Shown here piece after piece: positions 54,590 to 63,292 of a stretch of 64,000 nucleotides of DNA. Every line of letters starts with the position of its first letter. The first letter of the stretch is position 1. The stretch lies in the NCBI RefSeq assembly GCF_000219725.1, contig NC_015732.1:2232001-2296000 (forward strand), read 5' to 3'. The DNA comes from Gracilinema caldarium DSM 7334 (lineage in GTDB: Bacteria > Spirochaetota > Spirochaetia > Treponematales > Breznakiellaceae). The notes under the pieces were generated by a model that made no database searches, was not told the origin of the DNA, and saw only the letters and a list, made by a program, of their open reading frames with translations. Made by a program: the position numbers and the translations under genes.

Positions 54590-55336
54590 ATGGAAAAAAA
54601 ATTGGAACTGGAAGGCAAAAAAGCCCTTGTTACCGGAGCATCCCGGGGAATAGGACGGGCAATTCTGGAAAGTTTTCTCGCAGAAGGAGCAGAGGTCTGG
54701 GGCTTAAGCACCCGCGAGCCAGAAGATCTGCAGAATATGAAGGAAAAAGCCGGGGGCCTCCTTCATTGGGTAACGGCGGATTTATCAAAAGTAACAGAGG
54801 TTGAAGCGATTATAGAAAAAGCCCAAAAAGAGGCAGGGGGCTTTGATATCCTCGTGAACAACGCAGGGATCACCAAAGACGGCCTGGCATTCCGGATGAG
54901 CCTTGAGGATTTCCAGAAGGTGCTGGACATCAATCTGACCGCAGCCTTTCTTATTGCCCGTACCGTAGGCCGGGAGATGATCCGCCGGAAGTCAGGTTCC
55001 ATCATCAACATGTCCAGTGTGGTGGGGATCCATGGAAACGGCGGCCAGGCTAACTATGCAGCCAGCAAGGCGGGACTCATCGGAGTAACCAAAAGCTTAG
55101 CTCAGGAAGTAGCCAGCCGGGGCGTTCGGGTCAATGCGATTGCACCGGGCTATATTGTCACCGATATGACTGATGCGATTCCCGAAGCAGCCAAGGAAAA
55201 ATTGATGGACCACATCCCCTTAAAACGGCTGGGGTCCCCCACTGATATTGCCAACATGGCCCTCTTCCTTGCATCGGATAGGGCAAGCTATATAACCGGT
55301 CAGGTTATCGCCGTCGATGGCGGCATGTTTATATAA
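54590..55336 (+). CDS. fabG: 3-oxoacyl-ACP reductase (FabG)
   Basis: 248 residues from ATG 54590, preceded by AAGGAG; the frame is open further upstream but lacks a ribosome site. NADPH-binding TGASRGIGRA (15-24) and catalytic Ser 143, Tyr 156 and Lys 160 in NYAASK. Short-chain dehydrogenase of the FabG type with VNAIAPGYI and DGGMFI at the end. Reduces 3-oxoacyl-ACP. Confidence 0.97.
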   Translation: MEKKLELEGKKALVTGASRGIGRAILESFLAEGAEVWGLSTREPEDLQNMKEKAGGLLHWVTADLSKVTEVEAIIEKAQKEAGGFDILVNNAGITKDGLAFRMSLEDFQKVLDINLTAAFLIARTVGREMIRRKSGSIINMSSVVGIHGNGGQANYAASKAGLIGVTKSLAQEVASRGVRVNAIAPGYIVTDMTDAIPEAAKEKLMDHIPLKRLGSPTDIANMALFLASDRASYITGQVIAVDGGMFI

Positions 55337-55348
55337 ACGGAGTACACT

Positions 55349-56629
55349 ATGAACAGGAAAGTTGTGGTTACCGGGATGGGGGCTATTTCCCCCATCGGCA
55401 ATTCAGTAGCAGAGTTCAGCGCCAGCCTCAAGGCGGGGAAAAGCGGCGTCGGCCCCATCACCCTCTTCGACGCAAGCGAATTTGATGTCCAAATCGCAGC
55501 GGAGGTAAAAAACTTTGACCCTACCCGCTGGATTGATAAAAAGGATGCCCGGAAGATGGCCCGGTTCACCCAGTTTGCTGTGGCCGCCGCCGCCCAGGCT
55601 CTGGAACAGGCAGGGCTTGTGGAGAGCCGTTCCGCCGATGGGGGGGAAGAAGGCAAGCCCCGGTTAGCCTGCAATCCGGAAAAAACCGGTATTGTCCTTG
55701 GGAACGGTATTGGCGGCTGGGAAGTGGTGGAAGAATCCTTTCGCAAGATGATTACTTCGGGCCCCCGGCGGATGCTGCCCCTCACGGTTCCCCTCATGAT
55801 TAATAACGAAGCGGCGGGCAATATTTCCATGATCTATGGCACCAAGGGCCCCGCCTTTACCCAGGTTACGGCCTGTGCATCCGGCACCGATGCCCTGGGG
55901 CAAGCCCTGGATCTGATCCGTTCAGGCCGCTGCGATGTGGTGATCTCAGGGGGCACAGAAGCGGCTATCGTACCCTTTGCTATCGGCGGGTTTCAGATGC
56001 TTAAGGCCCTGTCGACCAAGCGGAATCATGAGCCGGAGAAGGCGAGCCGGCCCTTTGACGCAGACCGGGACGGCTTTGTCATGGGCGAAGGAGCGGGGAT
56101 TTTAATTCTGGAAAGTGAAGAACACGCAAAAGCGCGGGGTGCAAAAATCCTGGCTGAATTTGCCGGTTATGGGGCTACCGCAGATGCCTATCACATCACT
56201 GCCCCGGATCCCTCTGGCGAAGGGGGTGCCCGGGCGATCAAGGCGGCTCTGGAAGATGCGGAGGTCAAACCCGAAGAAGTCCAGTATTACAATGCCCACG
56301 GGACCAGTACGGAAATTAACGATCCTACAGAGACCAAGATGATCAAGATTGCCTTTGGGGAACATGCCTATAAAATGAAGGTTTCCAGTACCAAGAGCAT
56401 GACTGGCCACTGCATCGCCGGCGGCGGCGGGCTCGAAGCAATCGCCTGCATACTGGCCATAACAGAAGGCTTCTATCCTCCAACCATCAACCTGGAAAAC
56501 CCTGATCCAGAATGTGATCTGGATTATGTGCCCAACCAGGTTCAATACGGAACGATTAACGTTGCGGCCTCGGGCTCCCTCGGATTCGGCGGTCACAACG
56601 GTGTTGTAGTTTTTAAGAGGTATTATTGA
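55349..56629 (+). CDS. fabF: 3-oxoacyl-ACP synthase II (FabF)
   Basis: 426 residues. Thiolase fold with active Cys in VTACASGTDAL and His residues in NAHGTSTEIND and MTGHCIAGGGG. The usual GHLLGAAG near the second His is replaced by GHCIAGGGG, adding a Cys next to the catalytic His. Elongates acyl-ACP. Ends in TGATG with the fabZ start. Confidence 0.96.
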   Translation: MNRKVVVTGMGAISPIGNSVAEFSASLKAGKSGVGPITLFDASEFDVQIAAEVKNFDPTRWIDKKDARKMARFTQFAVAAAAQALEQAGLVESRSADGGEEGKPRLACNPEKTGIVLGNGIGGWEVVEESFRKMITSGPRRMLPLTVPLMINNEAAGNISMIYGTKGPAFTQVTACASGTDALGQALDLIRSGRCDVVISGGTEAAIVPFAIGGFQMLKALSTKRNHEPEKASRPFDADRDGFVMGEGAGILILESEEHAKARGAKILAEFAGYGATADAYHITAPDPSGEGGARAIKAALEDAEVKPEEVQYYNAHGTSTEINDPTETKMIKIAFGEHAYKMKVSSTKSMTGHCIAGGGGLEAIACILAITEGFYPPTINLENPDPECDLDYVPNQVQYGTINVAASGSLGFGGHNGVVVFKRYY

Positions 56630-57054
56630 TGAACGAAATCGAACAGCTTCTGCCCCACCGCAGTCCCTTTCTTTTTGTCGATGTCATCGATGAAATTACG
56701 GAGCAACGGATCATTGCCCGCCATGTCTTTAAGGATACGGAATTTTTCTTTGCAGGACATTTTCCCCAGTACCCGGTGGTGCCCGGGGTCATCCTTATCG
56801 AAACCATGGCCCAGGCCGGCGGCGCAGGTCTGCGGAAGGCGGGCGTTCTCGGCGGGGATGCCCTCTTCTTCCTGGCCACGGTAGACAAGGCAAAATTCCG
56901 CCGGCAGGTCCGACCCAACGAGGAGGTCCGCCTCGAAATTGAAAACCTGCGGGTCTCCGGCAAAATGATTAAACAGGCCGGCAAGGCCTATGTGGGCAAC
57001 GAACTGGCTGCGGAGGCAGAATGGCTCTGCCTGGTAGGCAGCGCCGCAGGCTAA
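56629..57054 (+). CDS. fabZ: 3-hydroxyacyl-ACP dehydratase (FabZ)
   Basis: 141 residues. Single hot-dog fold, LLPHRSPFLFVD at the N-terminus, catalytic His 44 in FAGHFPQYPVVPG and Glu 58 in LIETMAQ. AAGAGG lies 8 bases before the ATG. The stop codon lies in the first unit of a 16-base tandem repeat (57044-57139). Confidence 0.96.
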   Translation: MNEIEQLLPHRSPFLFVDVIDEITEQRIIARHVFKDTEFFFAGHFPQYPVVPGVILIETMAQAGGAGLRKAGVLGGDALFFLATVDKAKFRRQVRPNEEVRLEIENLRVSGKMIKQAGKAYVGNELAAEAEWLCLVGSAAG

Positions 57055-57139
57055 ATGTACCGCAGGCTAAATGTACCGCAGGCTAAATGTACCGCAGGTT
57101 ACATAAGCCGCTGATTACATGAGCCGCAGGCTGAAAATC
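57044..57139 (+). repeat. Six tandem 16-bp repeats at the fabZ-fabV junction
   Basis: Units start at 57044, 57060, 57076, 57092, 57108 and 57124. The first three are identical (CCGCAGGCTAAATGTA); the next three drift (CCGCAGGTTACATAAG, CCGCTGATTACATGAG, CCGCAGGCTGAAAATC). The fabZ stop TAA lies in unit 1. The 16-base period breaks frame, so copy-number change alters only the spacer length to fabV. Confidence 0.92.
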
Positions 57140-57167
57140 CTGCACTTGAAGAGCAAAGGAGCAGATT

Positions 57168-58394
57168 GTGCAAATTAAACCAATGATCAGAAACAACATC
57201 TGTCTAAACAGCCACCCCAAGGGCTGTGCAAAGATGGTTCAAAATCAGATTGAGTACGTCCGCCAGCATATGGCAGGTCTTTCAAATACAAAGGGAGCTC
57301 CAAAGCTGGCTTTAGTTATCGGCTGTTCCACCGGCTATGGCCTTGCAAGCCGTATTGGAGCGGCCTTTGGCTATGGCGCTGCGACGGTAGGTATTTCTTT
57401 TGAAAAAGCAGGAAGTTCCACGAAACCAGGCACTCCGGGCTGGTATGATAACCTGGCCTTTGATACAGAGGCTGCCAAGGCGGGGCTTATTTCAAAAACC
57501 TTGGACGGAGATGCCTTCTCCAACGAAATGAAGGATCAGGCAATTGCCGCCATTCGGGAAGTAGCTGCCAAGGCGGATATTCCCGCCCAGGTGGATCTGG
57601 TCATCTACTCCCTCGCTTCTCCGGTCCGGACCGATCCCCGGGACGGGGTCATGTATCGGTCGGTGATTAAACCCATCGGGCAGGCCTATTCAGGCAAAAC
57701 CATGGATATGCTCACGGGAAAAATTTCCATAGCTAGTGCAGAGCCCGCCACTGAGGAGGAAATTGCCCATACGGTCAAAGTGATGGGAGGCGAAGACTGG
57801 GAACTTTGGATCGATGCTCTGCAGTCTGCCGGAGTTTTGGCTCCCCAGGTACGGACCCTGGCGTACACCTATATAGGACCAGAGCTTTCCTGGCCGATCT
57901 ACAAAAACGGTACCATTGGCAAAGCCAAGGAACATCTTGAAAAAACGAGTCACCTGCTCCATGAGCGGCTTTCCAAAACCGGCGGAGCCGCATGGGTGTC
58001 AGTTAACAAAGCCCTCGTAACCCGGGCGAGCGCCGTCATTCCCATTATTCCCCTGTATATTTCAGCCCTCTTTAAGGTGATGAAAGAAAAGGGACTTCAC
58101 GAAGGCTGTATTGAACAGCTGGTACGGCTTTATAAAGACCGACTCTATACCGCTGAAGCAGCCCTTAATCCCAACAAGGTACCTACCGACGATGCCCAGC
58201 GGATCCGCATCGATGATTGGGAAATGAGGGATGACGTACAGAGGGAAACCAAGGCTCGGATGGAAGCCATTACGGAGGAAAACCTCTTTACCCTGGCAGA
58301 TGTAGAAGGCTTTAAGCACGATTTCCTCGAAGCCCATGGGTTTGATGTTGCTGGCGTCGATTATGAAGCCGATGTAGATCCATCAACAATCTAA
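57168..58394 (+). CDS. fabV: Trans-2-enoyl-CoA/enoyl-ACP reductase (FabV/TER)
   Basis: 408 residues with a GTG start (AAAGGAG upstream). Starts MQIKPMIRNNICLNSHPKGC, as in the T. denticola TER. NADH-binding GCSTGYGLASR near residue 52 and catalytic Tyr 245 and Lys 254 in the Y-x8-K motif (IYKNGTIGKAK). ASAVIPIIPLY near the C-terminal third is another hallmark. In this operon it is the only enoyl reductase (no fabI, fabK or fabL), so it most likely closes the elongation cycle. FabV enzymes are naturally insensitive to triclosan. Confidence 0.96.
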   Translation: MQIKPMIRNNICLNSHPKGCAKMVQNQIEYVRQHMAGLSNTKGAPKLALVIGCSTGYGLASRIGAAFGYGAATVGISFEKAGSSTKPGTPGWYDNLAFDTEAAKAGLISKTLDGDAFSNEMKDQAIAAIREVAAKADIPAQVDLVIYSLASPVRTDPRDGVMYRSVIKPIGQAYSGKTMDMLTGKISIASAEPATEEEIAHTVKVMGGEDWELWIDALQSAGVLAPQVRTLAYTYIGPELSWPIYKNGTIGKAKEHLEKTSHLLHERLSKTGGAAWVSVNKALVTRASAVIPIIPLYISALFKVMKEKGLHEGCIEQLVRLYKDRLYTAEAALNPNKVPTDDAQRIRIDDWEMRDDVQRETKARMEAITEENLFTLADVEGFKHDFLEAHGFDVAGVDYEADVDPSTI

Positions 58395-58418
58395 ACTCAG
58401 ACAATACAGGAGACTGAA

Positions 58419-58940
58419 ATGGACGATAAAACCCTTATTACTTTGGTAGAAAAATTTGGCTCCAGCCAGCTAGCTGAACTGGAACTTAATGATGGATCCC
58501 TGCACCTGGTACTTCGGAAAGAGGGGGCAATTCGCGGCAATGGTAATGCTGGCAGTACCGCCGTTCCGGCAGTAGGTGCAGTTGGTACGGTCGCAGCAGG
58601 CAGTACCAGTATGGTCAATGCAGCATCAGATCATACCACCGCAGCGGAACATGCGGTTCACCTGGGTCTCCCGGTCAATGCAGGGAGCCCTGCTGCAACC
58701 GGCGAGGTTATTACAAGTCCTATTGTTGCTACCTTTTACCGGTCTGCGTCCCCCGATGCACCGCCCTTTGTGGAAGTAGGAACCAAGGTTAAAGCAGGAC
58801 AAACCCTCTGTATTCTGGAAGCGATGAAGATGATGAACCACCTGGAAGCAGAGTTTGACTGCGAAATTCTTACCATCAAAGCTGAGAATGGTGCCATGGT
58901 GGAATATGGCCAGGCCCTTTTTGAAGTGAAACGACTGTAG
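58419..58940 (+). CDS. accB: Biotin carboxyl carrier protein of acetyl-CoA carboxylase
   Basis: 173 residues. The N-terminal helix (1-35), a flexible Ala/Gly/Thr-rich linker (36-95) and the biotinyl domain with Lys 137 in LEAMKMMN; TSPIVATFYRSASPDAPPFV is the characteristic thumb-containing region. Carries carboxybiotin between AccC and AccDA. 24 bases after fabV. Confidence 0.97.
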   Translation: MDDKTLITLVEKFGSSQLAELELNDGSLHLVLRKEGAIRGNGNAGSTAVPAVGAVGTVAAGSTSMVNAASDHTTAAEHAVHLGLPVNAGSPAATGEVITSPIVATFYRSASPDAPPFVEVGTKVKAGQTLCILEAMKMMNHLEAEFDCEILTIKAENGAMVEYGQALFEVKRL

Positions 58941-58951
58941 GAGCAAGTTCG

Positions 58952-60283
58952 GTGATTAAACGTCTACTTATTGCAAACCGGGGAGAAATTGCTGTCCGGG
59001 TCATCCGAACTTGCCGGGAAATGGGAATAGAGACCGTTGCGGTCTATTCTACGGCAGACAAGGAAAATCTCCATGTAAAGCTTGCTGACCAGGCAGTGTG
59101 CATAGGGCCGCCGCCATCGGCAAAAAGCTACCTGGTTAAGGAAAACCTCATTATGGCAGCACTTCGCACAGGATGTCAGGCCATACACCCCGGTGTAGGG
59201 TTCCTGTCGGAGAATGCCGATTTTGCCCGGGCGGTGCAGAAAGAGGGGCTCATCTTTATCGGCCCCGATCCGGATGTAATTGATCTACTGGGGGATAAGG
59301 TCCAGGCCCGCAATACGGCAAAAAAATATGGACTCCCCATAACGCCTGGGACCGAAGGAGCCGTTTCAGACCCTCAGGCTGCAGTCGCTGCAGCAGAAAA
59401 GCTCGGCTTCCCAGTTATTATTAAGGCAGCCGCAGGGGGTGGCGGCAAGGGGATGCGTATTGTCCGATCAGCTGCGGAACTGCCGGAAAATCTGGCCATT
59501 GCAAGCCGGGAAGCCCTGGCAAATTTTGCAGATGGCACGGTCTTTATTGAACGATACCTTGAAAACCCCCGACATGTAGAACTCCAGATTATCGCCGATG
59601 GTAACGGTACTGTGCTTGTCCTAGGCGAACGAGACTGTTCAGTACAGAAACGACATCAGAAATTGATAGAAGAGAGTCCTTCTCCAGGGGTCGATGACGA
59701 CATGCGCCGGCGTATGGCCGAAGGGGCTGTGCGCATGTTCAGAGAGTTAAAATACCGCGGAGCGGGGACTATCGAATTTCTCGTATCCGGCAAAGAATTC
59801 TATTTTATGGAAGTAAACGCCCGCATTCAGGTAGAACATCCGGTCAGTGAATTTGTTACCGGCGTAGATATCATTCGCCAGCAGATTCTGGCCTGTACCG
59901 AAGGCCGTTTGGAAATTGCCCCGGATTCAGTGCACTTACATGGCTGGTCCATTGAGTGCCGCATCAACGCATTAAGCCCTGGTAAGGTTACCCGTCTGGA
60001 TGTCCCTGGTGGACCCGGTGTCCGCTTCGATTCGTTCCTGTATAACGGCTGTACCGTTCCACCCCACTATGACGCTATGGTAGCAAAACTCATCGTTCAC
60101 GGGCCGACCCGCGAACGGGCTCTCGCCCGTATGAATCGGGCGCTCCAGGAATTAGTTATAGAGGGTATTAAAACCAACACTGCCCAGCAACGGTGGATCA
60201 TCAATCATACAACCTTTCGTTCGGGGCAATTTGGTACGGCCTACTATGGTGAAATAGAAAAGGAGGTGGAACATGTCCACTGA
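58952..60283 (+). CDS. accC: Biotin carboxylase
   Basis: 443 residues with a GTG start (TAGGAGC upstream). MIKRLLIANRGEIAVRVIRTC start, ATP-grasp with AAAGGGGKGMRIV, ERDCSVQKRHQK and FMEVNARIQVEHPV. Carboxylates the biotin on AccB with ATP and bicarbonate. Ends 11 bases inside accD; the accD ribosome site AAAGGAGGTGG lies in its last codons. Confidence 0.97.
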   Translation: MIKRLLIANRGEIAVRVIRTCREMGIETVAVYSTADKENLHVKLADQAVCIGPPPSAKSYLVKENLIMAALRTGCQAIHPGVGFLSENADFARAVQKEGLIFIGPDPDVIDLLGDKVQARNTAKKYGLPITPGTEGAVSDPQAAVAAAEKLGFPVIIKAAAGGGGKGMRIVRSAAELPENLAIASREALANFADGTVFIERYLENPRHVELQIIADGNGTVLVLGERDCSVQKRHQKLIEESPSPGVDDDMRRRMAEGAVRMFRELKYRGAGTIEFLVSGKEFYFMEVNARIQVEHPVSEFVTGVDIIRQQILACTEGRLEIAPDSVHLHGWSIECRINALSPGKVTRLDVPGGPGVRFDSFLYNGCTVPPHYDAMVAKLIVHGPTRERALARMNRALQELVIEGIKTNTAQQRWIINHTTFRSGQFGTAYYGEIEKEVEHVH

Positions 60284-61067
60284 TACACCTTGTCCATCCT
60301 GTGGTACCGTCCATGATGCGGCCAGCATCGAAGCGGCCCTGAAAACCTGCCCATCTTGCGGCTACCATTATCGCATGGAGCCAGCTGAACGGATTGCCTA
60401 TCTGGCTGACAAGGGATCATTTCAGGAATTTTCTGCTAATCTCAGGTCCTTAAATCCCATCGATTTAGAAGGCTATGAAGAAAAACTCTCCGAAGCGGAA
60501 GCAAAGGCCCGCATGAAGGAGGCGGTTATTACCGGCACCTGCACTATAGAAGGCAAACCAGCGATTCTGGGGATCATGTCCTTTAACTTTATGGGAGGCT
60601 CCATGGGTTCCGTAGTAGGCGAAAAGGTAAGCCGGGCCCTCTTACGGGGAGCAGAAGAAAAGAAACCGGTTATTATCTACACCACCTCAGGGGGTGCCCG
60701 TATGCAAGAAGGGATTTTCTCCCTCATGCAGATGGCCAAGACATCTAGCGCCGTGGCAGAACTTGCCAAGGCAGAAGTACCCTATTTTGTGGTCCTCTGT
60801 GATCCCACCACAGGGGGTGTAACCGCCAGTTTTGCAATGCTGGCCGATGTGATCATTGCCGAACCGGGAGCCCTCATCGGTTTTGCTGGCCCCAGGGTTA
60901 TCGAAGGGACTATCCGGCAAAAACTTCCCGAGGGTTTCCAGCGGGCTGAATTTCAGCAGGATAAGGGCTTTGTCGACATCATCGCCCGAAGACAGGAACA
61001 GCGGCACCTGCTCTCGCTGCTCATCGACCTTCATAAACCGTACCGGTCTTGCAAAGAAGGAGCCTGA
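60273..61067 (+). CDS. accD: Acetyl-CoA carboxylase carboxyltransferase, beta subunit
   Basis: 264 residues. N-terminal zinc ribbon Cys 7, Cys 10, Cys 26, Cys 29 (CPSC...CPSCG), then the crotonase fold with YTTSGGARMQEGIFSLMQMA and the CoA-binding DPTTGGVTASFAM. Forms an alpha2-beta2 carboxyltransferase with AccA. Overlap of 11 bases with accC indicates translational coupling. Confidence 0.96.
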   Translation: MSTDTPCPSCGTVHDAASIEAALKTCPSCGYHYRMEPAERIAYLADKGSFQEFSANLRSLNPIDLEGYEEKLSEAEAKARMKEAVITGTCTIEGKPAILGIMSFNFMGGSMGSVVGEKVSRALLRGAEEKKPVIIYTTSGGARMQEGIFSLMQMAKTSSAVAELAKAEVPYFVVLCDPTTGGVTASFAMLADVIIAEPGALIGFAGPRVIEGTIRQKLPEGFQRAEFQQDKGFVDIIARRQEQRHLLSLLIDLHKPYRSCKEGA

Positions 61068-61069
61068 TC

Positions 61070-61999
61070 ATGAGCCACACCACATCCATTACGAAAAAGA
61101 TCGAAGAGCTTAAAAAACTGGCAGAAGCTTCCGGTATTGATGTAAGCGATGAGCTGGCCTTGCTTGAATCAAAGGTCAAAGCGGCTTCAAAAACCGAAAT
61201 GGCCTGGCGCCGGGTAGAACTGGCCCGGCATCCGGACCGGCCCTATGCACTGGACTACATAACCCGCATTTTCGATAACTTTATCGAACTCCACGGTGAC
61301 CGTTATTTCGGTGATGATGCGGCGATAGTAGGAGGGTTAGGGTTTCTGAACGGCCAACCGGTAACCATCATCGCAAACCAGAAGGGCCGTTCCCTTAAGG
61401 AAAACATGAAGCGAAACCATGGAATGGCCAATCCTGAGGGGTACCGAAAAGCCCTGCGCTTAGCCAAAGAGGCTGAAAAATTCCATCGCCCTATCATCAC
61501 CTTCGTGGATACCTCAGGGGCTTACCCCGGACTCGGAGCTGAAGAACGGGGTATCGGCGAAGCTATCGCTAGAAATCTCATGGAATTCAGCCAATTGAAA
61601 ACACCCATTATCAGTGTCATTATCGGAGAAGGCGGTTCAGGCGGTGCCCTGGGCATTAGTGTGGGCGATAAGATTTATATGCTTGAAAACGCAGTTTACT
61701 CCGTCATAAGTCCTGAAGGATGCGCGAGTATCCTACTTCGGGATGCAAGCCGGGCCAAGGATGCGGCGGCCATGCTCCGTATTACGAGCAACGATCTGCT
61801 GGACTTTAAGATTGTTAATGGAATCATTCCCGAACCTGAGGGTGGCGCCCACACCGATCCGGACGCTACGGCCATGAACATAAAGAAGGTACTGGTCCGG
61901 GACCTGGAGGATCTCTGCAATCGGCCTCCGGCGGTGCTGGTCCGGTACCGAAATCAGAAAATCCGTAAAATAGGTCATTGGAACGAAGAAGAAGACTGA
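61070..61999 (+). CDS. accA: Acetyl-CoA carboxylase carboxyltransferase, alpha subunit
   Basis: 309 residues from ATG 61070 (AAGGAG upstream), just after the accD stop. N-terminal helical domain (1-60), then RHPDRPYALDYITRIFDNFIELHGDR-type entry near 45-80, FVDTSGAYPGLGAEERG and GEGGSGGALGI. Last gene of the operon. A hairpin follows at 62049. Confidence 0.96.
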   Translation: MSHTTSITKKIEELKKLAEASGIDVSDELALLESKVKAASKTEMAWRRVELARHPDRPYALDYITRIFDNFIELHGDRYFGDDAAIVGGLGFLNGQPVTIIANQKGRSLKENMKRNHGMANPEGYRKALRLAKEAEKFHRPIITFVDTSGAYPGLGAEERGIGEAIARNLMEFSQLKTPIISVIIGEGGSGGALGISVGDKIYMLENAVYSVISPEGCASILLRDASRAKDAAAMLRITSNDLLDFKIVNGIIPEPEGGAHTDPDATAMNIKKVLVRDLEDLCNRPPAVLVRYRNQKIRKIGHWNEEED

Positions 62000-62048
62000 G
62001 TAAAAATCAGTTTTGTGCCTCTTTAATACCTTTTCCGTTTAATGACTG

Positions 62049-62076
62049 CCCCGGGGACGCATCCCCGGGTATTTTG
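62049..62076 (+). terminator. GC-rich stem-loop after the fab-acc operon
   Basis: CCCGGGGA (62050-62057), loop CGCA, TCCCCGGG (62062-62069), then TATTTT. Very stable stem but a weak T tract; probably the operon terminator. Confidence 0.65.
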
Positions 62077-62164
62077 CGAGATCCCTTCTTAGTTATTCGC
62101 ATTTTTTACCAATTATTTACCTTCTGCTAACCGAATATTCATCTATCTCAAATATGTTTTTAGT

Positions 62165-63259
62165 ATGAGTTTTAAAGATTTTTATCTTTCCTTTCAAAGC
62201 ATGATAAAACAGGCTCCCCAGGAGCCTCTGAAAACCACACAACGCTATGTCATTTTGAGCGATCTCCACATGGGTGATGGTGGTACCCGGGATGATCTTA
62301 AACCTAACCAGACAATTCTCGAGACAGCTCTGGAACAGTATTATCTTGATAATAATTTTATTCTTATTCTTAATGGTGACATAGAGGATCTGAACAAGTT
62401 TGATTTACCAAGCATTCAGAAGGCATGGCCCAAGCTCTACAGCATCTTCAATCGTTTTGCCCAGGTGGGGCGGTTACGGAAAATTGTAGGGAACCATGAT
62501 CTGGCGCTGATCAGAGAAAAGGAATATCCCTATCCATTGCTCCATGCCCTCAATTTAGTAAAGGACGAAATAGTCATATCCATTTTTCATGGACACCAGG
62601 CATCCAAACTATTCAGTAGTTTTGACTATATTTCTGAATTTATTGTCCGGTATATGGCAAAACCCTTACACATTAAAAACGCTAGTATAGCTCATCATTC
62701 AAAACGGCGCTTTTCTACAGAGCGAAAAATTTATCGGGCAGCCCGAAATATGGGTATCATCGCCATCACCGGGCATACCCATAGGCCCCTCTTTGAATCC
62801 CTTTCTAAATATGATAGTCTCCGTTGGTCCATCGAAGAATTGCTTCGGGAATATGCGGTAGCTGATCTGGAACATCGAACACAGATTAAAGCTCTCATCG
62901 ATTTATACCGTAGCGAATTAGAGCGGATCAGCAAGAACGGCAAAAAAAAGGAAATTTCCCACAGCCTGTATAGTACCGATGCACTCCTGGTCCCCTGTCT
63001 CTTTAATTCCGGCTGTGCTACCGGCAAGCATGGGATTACCGCTATTGAGCTGGACGGGGGCAACATTACTCTTGTACATTGGACCCAAAAAGGGAAAAAC
63101 CGTCTCTACATTGAAAAAGAAGCCCTCTATAAGGATCGATGTAATGGGGATATTTTCAAGTATACCTTAAAAACAGATAATCTTGATCAGATTGGGATGC
63201 GGATAGCCCTGCTGAGCAAACGAAAAGAAGCAGAAAGCTTTACACCCTTAAAAGTTTGA
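62165..63259 (+). CDS. Calcineurin-like metallophosphoesterase
   Basis: 364 residues. Metal-binding motifs of the family are all present: ILSDLHMGD near residue 32, LNGDIEDLN, IVGNHD, FHGHQASK and TGHTHRP. An approximately 70-residue helical insertion follows the last motif. Substrate unknown; the family includes UDP-diacylglucosamine hydrolases, Ser/Thr phosphatases and nucleases. No signal peptide. No Shine-Dalgarno; TATGTT lies six bases before the ATG, so the mRNA may be leaderless. Not part of the fab-acc operon. Confidence 0.9.
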   Translation: MSFKDFYLSFQSMIKQAPQEPLKTTQRYVILSDLHMGDGGTRDDLKPNQTILETALEQYYLDNNFILILNGDIEDLNKFDLPSIQKAWPKLYSIFNRFAQVGRLRKIVGNHDLALIREKEYPYPLLHALNLVKDEIVISIFHGHQASKLFSSFDYISEFIVRYMAKPLHIKNASIAHHSKRRFSTERKIYRAARNMGIIAITGHTHRPLFESLSKYDSLRWSIEELLREYAVADLEHRTQIKALIDLYRSELERISKNGKKKEISHSLYSTDALLVPCLFNSGCATGKHGITAIELDGGNITLVHWTQKGKNRLYIEKEALYKDRCNGDIFKYTLKTDNLDQIGMRIALLSKRKEAESFTPLKV

Positions 63260-63289
63260 TTGCTATAACCCGGTCTTTTAGTCCATACT
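63260..63289 (+). promoter_or_regulatory. Possible promoter of the CDF transporter gene
   Basis: TTGCTA (63260-63265), 18 bases, CATACT (63284-63289), then six bases to the second of two adjacent ATGs (63296). Weak boxes, but same spacing as the other leaderless candidates. Confidence 0.35.
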
Positions 63290-63292
63290 GGG

